The translations under genes and the position numbers were made by a program. 64,000 nt of DNA, taken from the NCBI GenBank assembly GCA_019038745.1, contig JAHOYV010000004.1, positions 1-64,000 of the forward strand, in the 5' to 3' direction. Below the pieces are notes generated by a model. That model did no database searches. It was given only the letters and a program-made list of their open reading frames with translations, and was not told the DNA's origin. Source of the DNA: Gemmatimonadales bacterium (GTDB taxonomy: Bacteria > Krumholzibacteriota > Krumholzibacteriia > LZORAL124-64-63). Shown here piece by piece: positions 17,504 to 27,769 of this stretch (position 1 is its first letter; the number at the start of each line of letters is the position of its first letter).

Positions 17504-18937
17504 ATGTTCAAAGAATTCTATGGGCTTCAAATGGATGCGTTTTCCATGAGTCCGGACCTTGGCTTTTTGTTTATTTCCAATGCTCACGAAGAGGCCATTG
17601 CTCATTTTGCATATGGGTTGGAGCAGCATGAGGATTTGATCCTTGTCGTGGGGGATATCGGGACAGGGAAGACGATTGCCCTGCATCGACTTCTTGACCA
17701 GTTGTCCAATAATTTTGTCCCTGTTTTCATTAATGTCACTTCCCTTGATTTCCCAGAGATTCTCCATTTGGTATTGATGAAACTTGAGGAAGAAACCGGT
17801 TCCGATTCAAGCCTGCCCGTGTTGATTCACCGTTTTGAACAGATCTTGATCAATAAGCGAAAGCAGGCAAAGACCGTCCTGTTGGTTGTGGATGAAGCCC
17901 AAAACCTTGCGCCGGAAGCCCTGGAAAGTTTGCGGATGTTGATGAATCTTGCCCAGCCGGGGGGGCAGGCTCTACAGATCGTACTTGCTGGACAATTGGG
18001 GTTGGCGGAGACCCTGGATCGTCCAGAAATGCGGCAACTGCGTCAAAGAATCAGGGTCGAGTACAATTTTGGGCACTTGAACAGGCAGGAGCTTGAAGAT
18101 TACATCAACCATCGTTTGACGACAGCAGGCAGGACCAAACCCCTATTCAAAAAGAGCGCCTTCGATGTGATTTTCAAGATCACTAAAGGGATTCCCAGGT
18201 TGGTCAACGTTGTGGCCAACCAGGCACTCCTATCGGGATTCGTCGACAGTGCAAAGATGATTTCAGGCAAGCACGTAGAGGAACTTTCCGCGGCCTTGGC
18301 TCCTGGTGAAAGAGCATTGAATGTTTCAGGCCCGGAAACCGAAAAAAAATCCGATGAACCGCCCGTTTCCACTCCGTCTGGGAAAATTGAAGAGCATTCC
18401 GGGAAAGAATTCCTGGAGGATCTCATACATGATATTGAACCGTATATTCCTGAGACAAGTTTTTCTGTCCGCAGGAGATTTTGGGTGGCCGCCATTTTGA
18501 TTGTTGCTCTCTTGACAACCGGTTACCTGACCAAAGGTCTTTGGGCGCCTCTTATGGAATTTGGCCCTTTGCCTAGCTCTCAAATTGTCTCGTGGGGCAG
18601 TTTTACAAAAGGCTTACAAGATGAAAACGCAGTTAGTGATGACAATGTTAAGCCTCTCATAAATGACGATGGTCCATCATATGTTGTACATATAGCGTCT
18701 TTTTATGAAAGGCTCCAGGCGGACCGCTTAAATGAACAGCTTATTTCAGATGGTGTAATTTCCTATATCAGGACCCAAACCTCGAACCAGGGACGTGTTT
18801 CGTATTCGATCTATCTTGGGCCCTTCGACAAGCGAGAGAATGCAAGGGATTTTGCAAATTATCTTATTGAGGCGGGCCTGATAAAATTCTACAAGATTTC
18901 GCAAGCCGGCCTTTCCAGCGAAGATTCAATTCCGTAA
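17504..18937 (+). CDS. ExeA-type AAA+ ATPase with C-terminal SPOR domain
   Basis: Start ATG 17504 follows AGAGG and begins MFKEFYGLQMDAFSMSPD, the characteristic opening of ExeA/GspA ATPases. The AAA+ core has Walker A GDIGTGKT (about residue 50) and Walker B VLLVVDEAQN (about 130). A single membrane helix lies near 330-350 (VAAILIVALLTTGYL). The last ~75 residues form a SPOR domain (YVVHIASFYERLQADRLN ... YSIYLGPFDKRENA) that would bind denuded septal or sacculus glycan. In ExeAB systems a peptidoglycan-binding domain in the same position helps a secretion or pilus machine cross the wall. Here no secretin or ExeB gene is adjacent. The 237-base gap upstream contains a 7-bp hairpin GTGCAGG/CCTGCAC (17439-17463) and a TATAAT box at 17478. 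Confidence 0.82.
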   Translation: MFKEFYGLQMDAFSMSPDLGFLFISNAHEEAIAHFAYGLEQHEDLILVVGDIGTGKTIALHRLLDQLSNNFVPVFINVTSLDFPEILHLVLMKLEEETGSDSSLPVLIHRFEQILINKRKQAKTVLLVVDEAQNLAPEALESLRMLMNLAQPGGQALQIVLAGQLGLAETLDRPEMRQLRQRIRVEYNFGHLNRQELEDYINHRLTTAGRTKPLFKKSAFDVIFKITKGIPRLVNVVANQALLSGFVDSAKMISGKHVEELSAALAPGERALNVSGPETEKKSDEPPVSTPSGKIEEHSGKEFLEDLIHDIEPYIPETSFSVRRRFWVAAILIVALLTTGYLTKGLWAPLMEFGPLPSSQIVSWGSFTKGLQDENAVSDDNVKPLINDDGPSYVVHIASFYERLQADRLNEQLISDGVISYIRTQTSNQGRVSYSIYLGPFDKRENARDFANYLIEAGLIKFYKISQAGLSSEDSIP

Positions 18938-19028
18938 AGCAGCCGGTCTATCTCCTTATTTGGTGTTTTTGCGCTGAAATCAGCACTACCAAATTGACAG
19001 CAGGGGGTACCTCGGATATTTTACGCCC

Positions 19029-19742
19029 ATGAACGATCCGCAACAACAGCCCCTTCCGCCGGTCATTATCGGAATTGCCGGCGGCTCCGGGTCCGGCAAG
19101 ACCACGGTGGCTTTGCGGGTCCGCGAAGCCTGTCCCGGTAAGACCATCCGGATCATTCACCACGATTCGTACTACCAGGACAACGCCCATCTGCCGGTTC
19201 ATGAGCGGGCCGCGATCAATTACGATCACCCCAAGGCCTTCGAAACCACGCTTCTGGTCAAGCACCTTGAGGCCATGCAGCGTGGCGAATCGGTTCAGAT
19301 CCCCCATTACGATTATTCCATCCACAGTCGACTACCGGAGACCCACTTGGTCGAAACTGCTGACATTATATTTGTGGAGGGGATTTTGGTCCTGGAGTCG
19401 ACGATTCTGCGCAAAATGATGGATATCCGTCTGTACGTGGATGTGGACTCGGACGAGAGAGTTCTGCGCCGGATGCGGCGGGACATCAACGAGCGTGGGC
19501 GCAGCATGGATTCGGTCATCGAACAGTACTTGACCGTGGTCCGGCCGATGCATCTTCAATTCGTTTGGCCGAGCAAGCGCTACGCCCACCTGATTATTCC
19601 CGAGGGGGGGCACAACAAGGTGGCAATCGACCTGATCGCCACGAAAATTCAGGAAATCATTCGGGAGCGTGATCGACAGAGAACCTTGAACCAGGAATTG
19701 CGTGAGCTGGGTTCCCACGAGGACGGATCATCGCAGGATTGA
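19029..19742 (+). CDS. udk: uridine kinase
   Basis: The 237-residue protein is a P-loop uridine/cytidine kinase. It has Walker A GGSGSGKTTVA at about residues 18-28, the HHDSYYQD nucleoside-binding loop, NYDHPKAFET, and VEGILVLES. The length is slightly over the usual 210 because of a polar C-terminal extension (RDRQRTLNQELRELG). It phosphorylates uridine and cytidine to the monophosphates in the pyrimidine salvage pathway. It is followed by hpt and guaB with short gaps on the same strand, forming a nucleotide-salvage cluster that would use nucleosides imported by the NupC-type carrier. Confidence 0.93.
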   Translation: MNDPQQQPLPPVIIGIAGGSGSGKTTVALRVREACPGKTIRIIHHDSYYQDNAHLPVHERAAINYDHPKAFETTLLVKHLEAMQRGESVQIPHYDYSIHSRLPETHLVETADIIFVEGILVLESTILRKMMDIRLYVDVDSDERVLRRMRRDINERGRSMDSVIEQYLTVVRPMHLQFVWPSKRYAHLIIPEGGHNKVAIDLIATKIQEIIRERDRQRTLNQELRELGSHEDGSSQD

Positions 19743-19760
19743 CCGTCGCAGGACTGACCG
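19731..19760. repeat. 15-base tandem duplication over the udk stop codon
   Basis: TCGCAGGATTGACCG (19731-19745) is followed directly by TCGCAGGACTGACCG (19746-19760), one mismatch. The first unit contains the udk stop codon, so the duplication adds no residues. Confidence 0.8.
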
Positions 19761-19790
19761 GCCGATAAACCCATCCACTGGAGGCGAACC

Positions 19791-21834
<2,044 letters not shown>

Positions 21835-22037
21835 GGCTAGCTTACCCAAAATACGGAAAACTCAAGTTCCTGCTGGAGAAACTCCCAATATTCTTCCCGG
21901 CAATAATAAATTGATATGTACTTCCATTTTTATCATCAGGATATGCTATACTGGAGCAGCCCTAACCGTAATGGGGGCAAGGCGTTCAAGTTAAGCGGCA
22001 ATTGTGCTGGCAGCAAATGAAATGATTGGGGATTATT

Positions 22038-23465
22038 GTGGGGAAATTCCGTGTTGGCTTAACTGGGATACTGCTGTTGGCATTTTTGTCCTCAATAGCA
22101 ACCGCATCGGATTTGTTCGCCCCAGCCGTAAACTACTCTTGTGGGATGGGGGCCGTGGCATCCTGTTCCGGCGACTTCAATGCTGATGGTCACATCGATT
22201 TGGCAATCGCACACTACTGGGATGATTATGTGACGGTTCTATTGGGCTCGGGAGACGGTCAGTTCGCTCCGGCGACGACCTTCGGGGTCGGTGATTATCC
22301 CCACGGGATGTGTGTCGACGATTTGGATGAAGATGGAGATTTGGATCTTGCGGTGGCCAACTATGGCTCCGACAATGTCACAATTCTATTGAACAATGGA
22401 GACGGGAATTTTTCACCGGGGATTCAATATGCAGCAAAGGACGGTCCCTGGGGAATCTGTACGGGTGATTTTGACGAAGACGGTCACCTTGATCTTGCCG
22501 TTTCGGACGCTTGCCACGACATCGAAACCAAGGAAATTTCGGTCCTGCTGGGCGTTGGAGACGGTACTTTCGCCCCTGCCGTATTCTACGCGACCGGAAC
22601 CTCTTCGCGGTCAGTCTGCGCGGACGATTTCAATGAAGATGGTCACACCGATCTTGCGGTCGTCAACTCCGAAACCGACAACGTATCGATTTTGCTGGGT
22701 GCCGGAGACGGAACTTTCTCAGCTGCCACAAATTTTAGAACCATCGACGGCCCCTTTTTCTTGTGCAAGGGGGACTTCAATGAAGATGGACATGTTGATT
22801 TGGGGATCGCTAATAACGTCTCCCTGGATGCCTCGGTTCTGTTGGGTGACGGGAACGGTTCGTTTGCAGCTCCGGTGAAATATGCCACCGGTGATAAAAA
22901 CTATTCTCTTTGTTCAGCAGATTTCGATAGAGACGGACACCTCGACCTGGCCCTGGCGAATTTCAATGGCGACGATTTTTCAATTCTGTTGGGCCAAGGG
23001 GACGGGACCTTTGCTCCGGCAGTGAATTTTCCAGCGGGTGACGGCCCTATGTGTATAATTGCCAGTGATTTTGATGAAGACGGAAGCACCGATATTGCCG
23101 TTACGACCAACTATTCGGGTGAAGTATCGATATTGATCAATCTGACGGAAGGTGGAGAATCGGCCGTGCCTGGATCCTTCGAACTCCCGGGACCGATTCT
23201 AGGCCAGAACTATCCCAATCCCTTCAATCCGCGTACGACAATCCATTTCGACCTGTCAGTAGAAAGTTTTGTTGAACTGGCCGTATACTCGGTCGCGGGT
23301 CGTTGTGTAACTACCCTGTTAAGGGGAGTGCGTGGGAAGGGCAATAATGCGGTGGCGTGGGATGGTCGCGACACGAGCGGGCGGTCTGTGCCTACTGGTA
23401 CCTACTTCTACCGCCTCGAAGCTGGGGATTTTTCGGAGACTAGGCGCATGGTTTTGATCAGATGA
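22038..23465 (+). CDS. secreted FG-GAP/VCBS repeat protein with FlgD-like C-terminal sorting domain
   Basis: I place the start at GTG 22038, giving a compact signal peptide (MGKFRVGLTGILLLAF then LSSIATASD); TTG 22026 is an alternative. The mature protein has seven consecutive repeats, each with a calcium-type loop such as DFNADGHIDLAIA or DFDEDGHLDLAVS followed by VTVLLGxGDGxFAPA, as in integrin-like FG-GAP/VCBS propellers. The last ~85 residues start with LGQNYPNPFNPRTTIHFDL and end GTYFYRLEAGDFSETRRM plus VLIR. This is the FlgD-Ig-like/type 9-secretion-like terminal domain used for surface delivery in FCB-group and related candidate phyla. An extended -10 (TGCTATACT, 21944-21952) may be its promoter. 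GC is lower than in flanking enzymes. Confidence 0.85.
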   Translation: MGKFRVGLTGILLLAFLSSIATASDLFAPAVNYSCGMGAVASCSGDFNADGHIDLAIAHYWDDYVTVLLGSGDGQFAPATTFGVGDYPHGMCVDDLDEDGDLDLAVANYGSDNVTILLNNGDGNFSPGIQYAAKDGPWGICTGDFDEDGHLDLAVSDACHDIETKEISVLLGVGDGTFAPAVFYATGTSSRSVCADDFNEDGHTDLAVVNSETDNVSILLGAGDGTFSAATNFRTIDGPFFLCKGDFNEDGHVDLGIANNVSLDASVLLGDGNGSFAAPVKYATGDKNYSLCSADFDRDGHLDLALANFNGDDFSILLGQGDGTFAPAVNFPAGDGPMCIIASDFDEDGSTDIAVTTNYSGEVSILINLTEGGESAVPGSFELPGPILGQNYPNPFNPRTTIHFDLSVESFVELAVYSVAGRCVTTLLRGVRGKGNNAVAWDGRDTSGRSVPTGTYFYRLEAGDFSETRRMVLIR

Positions 23466-23483
23466 TGGTCCGACGGAGTAGGC

Positions 23484-24515
23484 CTATTCATCCCCAAAGA
23501 TGAAGACGCTCTGCTCCCCGTTGGACTTCAGAAAACCACGGTACATCCCCGGCGTGTTGAAACTCATGGCGATGTTGCCTTCTCCGTCCAATGCCACGAT
23601 ACCGCCGGTGGCTCCCTGGCTGACCAATTTCTTCTTCACAACCAGATCGGCCGCCGCCACCAAAGCCAGACCCTTGTACTCCATGAGAGCCGAGATGTCG
23701 TGGGCCACAACGTTGCGGATGAAGAATTCGCCGTGGCCGGTGGCTGATACGCCGCAAGTGAGGTTGTTGGCGTAAGTGCCTGCACCGATGACGGGGGAGT
23801 CGCCAATTCGGCCCCACTTCTTCATCGTCATGCCGCCGGTGGATGTTCCCGCGGCGATGTTGCCTTCCCTGTCCAGGGCCACGCAGCCGACGGTGCCGTG
23901 TTTGGTGTCCTCGGTTTCGGCTGCCGATTCCTGCTTGGCTTTTAACTTCCGGTAGGATTCCCACCGGCGTTCGGTCCGGAAATATTCGGGGTCCACGATC
24001 TCCAGTCCCTGATCTGCGGCGAAGGCCTCGGCGCCATCACGGGACAACATTACGTGCTTGGAATGGGTCATCACCCGGCGCGCGGCCGAAATGGGATTCT
24101 TTATCGTCGTGACACCCGCAACGGCCCCGGCGTTCAGGTCGTGCCCGGTCATGATCGAGGCGTCCATCTCGTTCTTTCCAGCTTCGGTGAACACCGAGCC
24201 TCTGCCCGCGTTGAACAGGGGCGAATCCTCCATCAGGTTGATGACCGCTTCGACCGCGTCCAGGCTTGAACCGCCGACCGCAAGAATTTCCCGGCCGGTT
24301 TCCAGGGCTTCCAGAAGCTTGGTGCGGTAGGCCTGTTCGGTTTCGGCGTCCAGTTTGTCCCGTAGGATGACGCCTGCCCCGCCGTGAATCACCAGGGCGT
24401 AGTCGGGCGGGGAGGGATCTGCGGGATTTGCGATGGGCATGGTGAAGGAGGCAAGAAGAACTATTAAAGCAAGAACTGCAACTGCCGGCTGGGTGGCTTT
24501 GAATCCGGAAACCAT
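23484..24515 (-). CDS. isoaspartyl peptidase/L-asparaginase (Ntn hydrolase), exported
   Basis: The ATG at 24515 has a perfect AGGAGG site nine bases upstream; a longer frame exists but lacks this. A signal peptide (VAVLALIVLLASFTMP) means the enzyme acts in the periplasm. The Ntn-hydrolase blocks are complete: IHGGAGVI, AGRGSVFTEAGKNEMDASIM, then the autocleavage site in HGTVGCVALD with the Thr nucleophile. GNIAAGTSTGGM and GAGTYANN follow. It hydrolyses beta-aspartyl dipeptides and asparagine. It is divergent from the octaheme cytochrome gene and convergent with the FG-GAP gene. Confidence 0.93.
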   Translation of the reverse strand: MVSGFKATQPAVAVLALIVLLASFTMPIANPADPSPPDYALVIHGGAGVILRDKLDAETEQAYRTKLLEALETGREILAVGGSSLDAVEAVINLMEDSPLFNAGRGSVFTEAGKNEMDASIMTGHDLNAGAVAGVTTIKNPISAARRVMTHSKHVMLSRDGAEAFAADQGLEIVDPEYFRTERRWESYRKLKAKQESAAETEDTKHGTVGCVALDREGNIAAGTSTGGMTMKKWGRIGDSPVIGAGTYANNLTCGVSATGHGEFFIRNVVAHDISALMEYKGLALVAAADLVVKKKLVSQGATGGIVALDGEGNIAMSFNTPGMYRGFLKSNGEQSVFIFGDE

Positions 24516-24764
24516 GGATTCCTCCTGGATTCTGTAGTTAGGGCCCGTACGCTTCAGTGGGGAGCATCGTATCACGCATCAGGCTTCAGCACTAATCCTA
24601 TTGTTTTTGTATAAGTTGTTTGAGTAAAAGGGGTTGAAAAAAAGACAAAGAAGGGTAAATTGGCCTGGGGCCGGAGAGGACACCGGACCAGGTTGGTGGA
24701 AATCCAGGGGGGCCGTATCGATTCCCGTACGATCCAGGTGGTTTCCATGGTGAAGGGGGTTCCC

Positions 24765-26060
24765 ATGAAACGTTTATTGTCTTTACTTCTTGTCGGTGCG
24801 GTTATGGGCCTGATGTTGCCGGGGATGGTGTGGGGCGAAGATAACTGCCTGGAGTGCCACAAGAAGGAATCGCCCGGTATGGTTAACGACTGGTCCCTCA
24901 GTAAGCACGCCGCCAATGACGTGACCTGTTCCACTTGTCACGGAGATGCCCACAAGACGGCCGCGGACTATCTGAAGGCAAAATTACCGGACGAGAGTGT
25001 CTGCGCGGAATGCCACGAGGAACAATTCGAGTCTTTTTCCAAAGGCAAACACAACTTCGGCTGGACCGTTCTGAATGCGATCCCTGGCACCCACTTTGCT
25101 CCGGATGAACTGATCGAGGGCGGCCGCGGATGTGGTGGTTGCCACAACATGGGCATCAAGTCGGAGGCCCAGAAGAAAGAACAGCTGGACAAGGGTTACC
25201 GGTATCAGACGAATTCATGTGACGAGTGCCACACCCGCCACACCTTCTTCAAGAAGGAAGCCCAAAATCCCAGGGCCTGCCAGCAATGCCACATGGGCTA
25301 CGACCATCCGCAGTGGGAGATGTGGTCCAGCTCCAAACACGGCGAACGTTACTTCGCCAAATTGGCTGGGGATCTACCCGATGGAGCTTCGGCTCCCACC
25401 TGCCAGCACTGTCATCTGCAAAATGGCACCCACGAGAACAAAACTGCCTGGGGCTTCCTGGGCGTCAGGTTGCCGCTGCCCGAGGATCCGCAGGCAGCCG
25501 CCGACCGCGTCACCATTCTCAAGGCTCTGGGCGTTCTGGTTCCTGAAACAGGCGAGCCCTTTGAACCGATTTTAAATGCGGTCAAGGCAGTGGACATGGC
25601 CCGATTGGACGAAGCCTCCTGGCAAAAAGAACGGGACAAGATGCTGAATACCTGTTCCGAGTGCCACTCCACCGAATACGCCAAGGAACAGCTGGAAGCC
25701 GGTGATGCCATCCTGACCAAGGCCGACCGACTGATGGCCGAGGCTATCGAGATCGTCGCGGGCCTTTATGCCGACGGCATAATCAAGAAGCCCGAAAGCT
25801 ATCCGTTCAACTATCCCTTCATCCTGGCCTTGATGCACACCAACGGGGCGAACTGGGATGAGAACCTGCAGGATCTGTCCTACATCGACCAGGTTTTGCT
25901 GCAGATGTATTTCAAGCATCGGATGCGGGCATACCAGGCGTTCTTCCACGTCAATCCTGATTATGCCTACTGGTACGGCTGGAACATGATGACGGAGGAT
26001 TTGGGCGAGATCATAGAGCTGGACAAGTCGATGCGCGCTCAGCATGCGATGAAGAAATAA
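24765..26060 (+). CDS. octaheme cytochrome c of the hydroxylamine oxidoreductase (HAO) family
   Basis: The ATG at 24765 follows GAAGGGGG and gives a signal peptide (MKRLLSLLLVGAVMGLML); an upstream in-frame start would spoil it. The 431-residue protein has eight CxxCH heme sites: CLECH at 28, then CSTCH, CAECH, CGGCH, CDECH, CQQCH, CQHCH and CSECH. The spacing and the helical C-terminal third (NYPFILALMHTNGANWDEN ... YAYWYGWNMM) are those of HAO-like octahemes, including the reductive epsilon-type (eHao). A role in periplasmic hydroxylamine/nitrite conversion is likely by family. Direction, and whether the P460-type Tyr cross-link exists, need alignment. No NrfH/NapC-type quinol partner is adjacent. 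Confidence 0.82.
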   Translation: MKRLLSLLLVGAVMGLMLPGMVWGEDNCLECHKKESPGMVNDWSLSKHAANDVTCSTCHGDAHKTAADYLKAKLPDESVCAECHEEQFESFSKGKHNFGWTVLNAIPGTHFAPDELIEGGRGCGGCHNMGIKSEAQKKEQLDKGYRYQTNSCDECHTRHTFFKKEAQNPRACQQCHMGYDHPQWEMWSSSKHGERYFAKLAGDLPDGASAPTCQHCHLQNGTHENKTAWGFLGVRLPLPEDPQAAADRVTILKALGVLVPETGEPFEPILNAVKAVDMARLDEASWQKERDKMLNTCSECHSTEYAKEQLEAGDAILTKADRLMAEAIEIVAGLYADGIIKKPESYPFNYPFILALMHTNGANWDENLQDLSYIDQVLLQMYFKHRMRAYQAFFHVNPDYAYWYGWNMMTEDLGEIIELDKSMRAQHAMKK

Positions 26061-26085
26061 GTCGAAAATTTCAAGTCGGTAAGAT

Positions 26086-26118
26086 CCGGTCGCCAAACCT
26101 TTATGGTTTGGCGACCGG
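26086..26118. terminator. 14-bp perfect hairpin after the octaheme gene
   Basis: CCGGTCGCCAAACC (26086-26099) pairs perfectly with GGTTTGGCGACCGG (26105-26118) across a TTTAT loop. No long T-run follows on either side, so it may act as an mRNA-stabilising 3' hairpin or a Rho-independent terminator with a weak tract. It lies between the cytochrome gene and a minus-strand gene relic, so it may serve both. Confidence 0.7.
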
Positions 26119-26141
26119 AAAGAAGAAATAAAACGGCCACA

Positions 26142-26210
26142 TCATTTCAAAAGAATCATTTGCCGACTCTCAATCCTATCGCCGGCCTTCAACCAGTAGA
26201 AATTGCTGTC
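26142..26210 (-). pseudogene. relic of a FlgD-like C-terminal sorting domain
   Basis: Read on the minus strand, this stretch ends ...NFYWLKAGDRIESRQMILLK followed by a TGA stop at 26142-26144. That matches the terminal strand pair of the surface-sorting domain in the FG-GAP protein (FYRLEAGDFSETRRMVLIR). Upstream in the same frame the rest of the domain is not recognisable, so it is a leftover tail of a deleted gene. The remainder of the 275-base gap up to 26335 shows nothing else I can name. Confidence 0.45.
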
Positions 26211-26335
26211 TTGGGCACTGGGTGGCGTAGGTCTCTCTCCAACCAATGGGGATGAGCAAATAGTGGTTTCAAATTCCCTCTAAAATTGTATATTTTTGGA
26301 ACTGGATACGATCCTGATAGTATTGATGGTCTGTT

Positions 26336-27754
26336 TTGAACAAGTCTTTCTCCAGAAATGGGGCTCTCGTGTTCGATGCCCGTGCTTCCAAGCCAAAAGT
26401 CTTTGTGAAGGGGAAGTCTTTATCGATTCCAAGCTTCTTACTATTGGTGCCTCTATTGGGTCTCATGAGTGGTTGTCACCAGTCGCTTGTTCCCGGCGTA
26501 ATGGATGATCCGACTTGGAGCTACTCTGACCTTGCTGATCTCAATTACCCAAACGGTACCCAGGTTGCAGCAAACTTCACGGCCGGTGCCGATTCCCTTG
26601 GAATTTCTGAAATGCACCAAATGGCATTGAGGCGACACCCGGCTGTTCTTGCTGCCGAGGCTCAGGTCAAGGAAGCTGCAGCCAGGAATCCGGTTTCAGG
26701 GCGTCTGCCCAACCCGGAGTTTGAATCTCGCCTTATGTTCAAAGATGGTAGTAGAACGGTATTTGAAGGTGCCCTGATGCTTTCCTTGCCGTTGAGTGGT
26801 CGTCTGGGTGCAGCCAATCGAGTTGCCGATATTGATTTGGCCCTGGCCGAAGCTGCTTTAAGCCAGGCCCGCAAACAGGCCGAAAATGAATTGGGCAGTA
26901 TCCTGGTCCGATTGGAGGGAGCTCGTACCAAGCTCGCGCTCCATGAGGAGTTGGCAGCACGCTCGGCCGAATACGCTGAGTTGGCCCGGAACCGACTTTC
27001 CGCTTCACTTGCCGATCCGCTGGATGTTTCCCTTGTGCTTGCCGATGCTGCATCGGACAAGCGGGCTTTGACCCGCAGTCGGTTAGAAGTGGTACAAATT
27101 GAAGAAGAATTGCTTCTGTTGATAGGTCTTAATGCTCCCCACCTTATCATCAGAACACCAGTTATCGAAGCAGTAGAAATCTGCTCAGACAAGGAATCAC
27201 TCGTGGCGATGGCACAACAGCACAGTGAACTGCTCTTGCGCGCGCGCCTGGAATATCAACGCGCCGAGTGGGAATCGGCTTTGGCCTCCCGTGCGCGGAT
27301 TCCGGATCTCAGACTTGGTCCGGCTTTCAACGTGGGCAAAGAAGAAACGGAGGCGGGTTTCGCTTTTAGTCTGCCTTTGCCGATTTTTGATACTGGGGCC
27401 TCCGAGTACAAAGCCTCACTGGCACATCGTGGGGTTGCTTTCTCCGCTTTGGAATTCGAGGTCAGATCCGTGAACTCCAGAATTTCCATGGCGCTGAATC
27501 GGTTGGCGGCTCTGGATGCCGCGCTGGAAGATCTACTGGGAGAGGTAGGAGCTTCGGCCTCCGAGGCTTTCGACCTGGCCGAGGGGCGATACTTTGCCGG
27601 GCAGACGGACGTTTTGCGCCTGCTTTCGGCCCACCGCACACACGCCTCGGTACAGTTGGAAATAATTGAACTCAAAGTGGCCAGACACGAGGTGGTCCTT
27701 GAACTCGAATCCGTGATCGGGTGTCCGCTTCACGACAAACGCCATCAGCACTAA
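26336..27754 (+). CDS. TolC-type outer-membrane efflux lipoprotein
   Basis: This is the outer-membrane factor of a tripartite heavy-metal efflux pump. A lipobox LGLMSGC about 45 residues in gives an acylated N-terminus. The frame can start at TTG 26336 or, more economically for a signal peptide, at GTG 26405; none has a strong ribosome site. The mature protein has the long coiled helices of TolC: MHQMALRRHPAVLAAEAQ (first repeat), SLPLSGRLGAANRVADIDL, then the second repeat with LRLGPAFNVGKEE. FSLPLPIFDTGASEYKAS and a final AEGRYFAGQTDVLRLLSA follow. It is followed after 15 bases by the adaptor gene, so the operon order is C-B-A as in CusCBA/CzcCBA. Confidence 0.88.
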   Translation: MNKSFSRNGALVFDARASKPKVFVKGKSLSIPSFLLLVPLLGLMSGCHQSLVPGVMDDPTWSYSDLADLNYPNGTQVAANFTAGADSLGISEMHQMALRRHPAVLAAEAQVKEAAARNPVSGRLPNPEFESRLMFKDGSRTVFEGALMLSLPLSGRLGAANRVADIDLALAEAALSQARKQAENELGSILVRLEGARTKLALHEELAARSAEYAELARNRLSASLADPLDVSLVLADAASDKRALTRSRLEVVQIEEELLLLIGLNAPHLIIRTPVIEAVEICSDKESLVAMAQQHSELLLRARLEYQRAEWESALASRARIPDLRLGPAFNVGKEETEAGFAFSLPLPIFDTGASEYKASLAHRGVAFSALEFEVRSVNSRISMALNRLAALDAALEDLLGEVGASASEAFDLAEGRYFAGQTDVLRLLSAHRTHASVQLEIIELKVARHEVVLELESVIGCPLHDKRHQH

Positions 27755-27769
27755 TTTGGAGGTCGATCC

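Noticed and set aside
24516-24764. Promoter boxes between the divergent peptidase and octaheme genes (TTGAAA...TAAATT)
   Set aside because: Spacing of 16 with a weak -10 is not better than chance in this AT-rich stretch.
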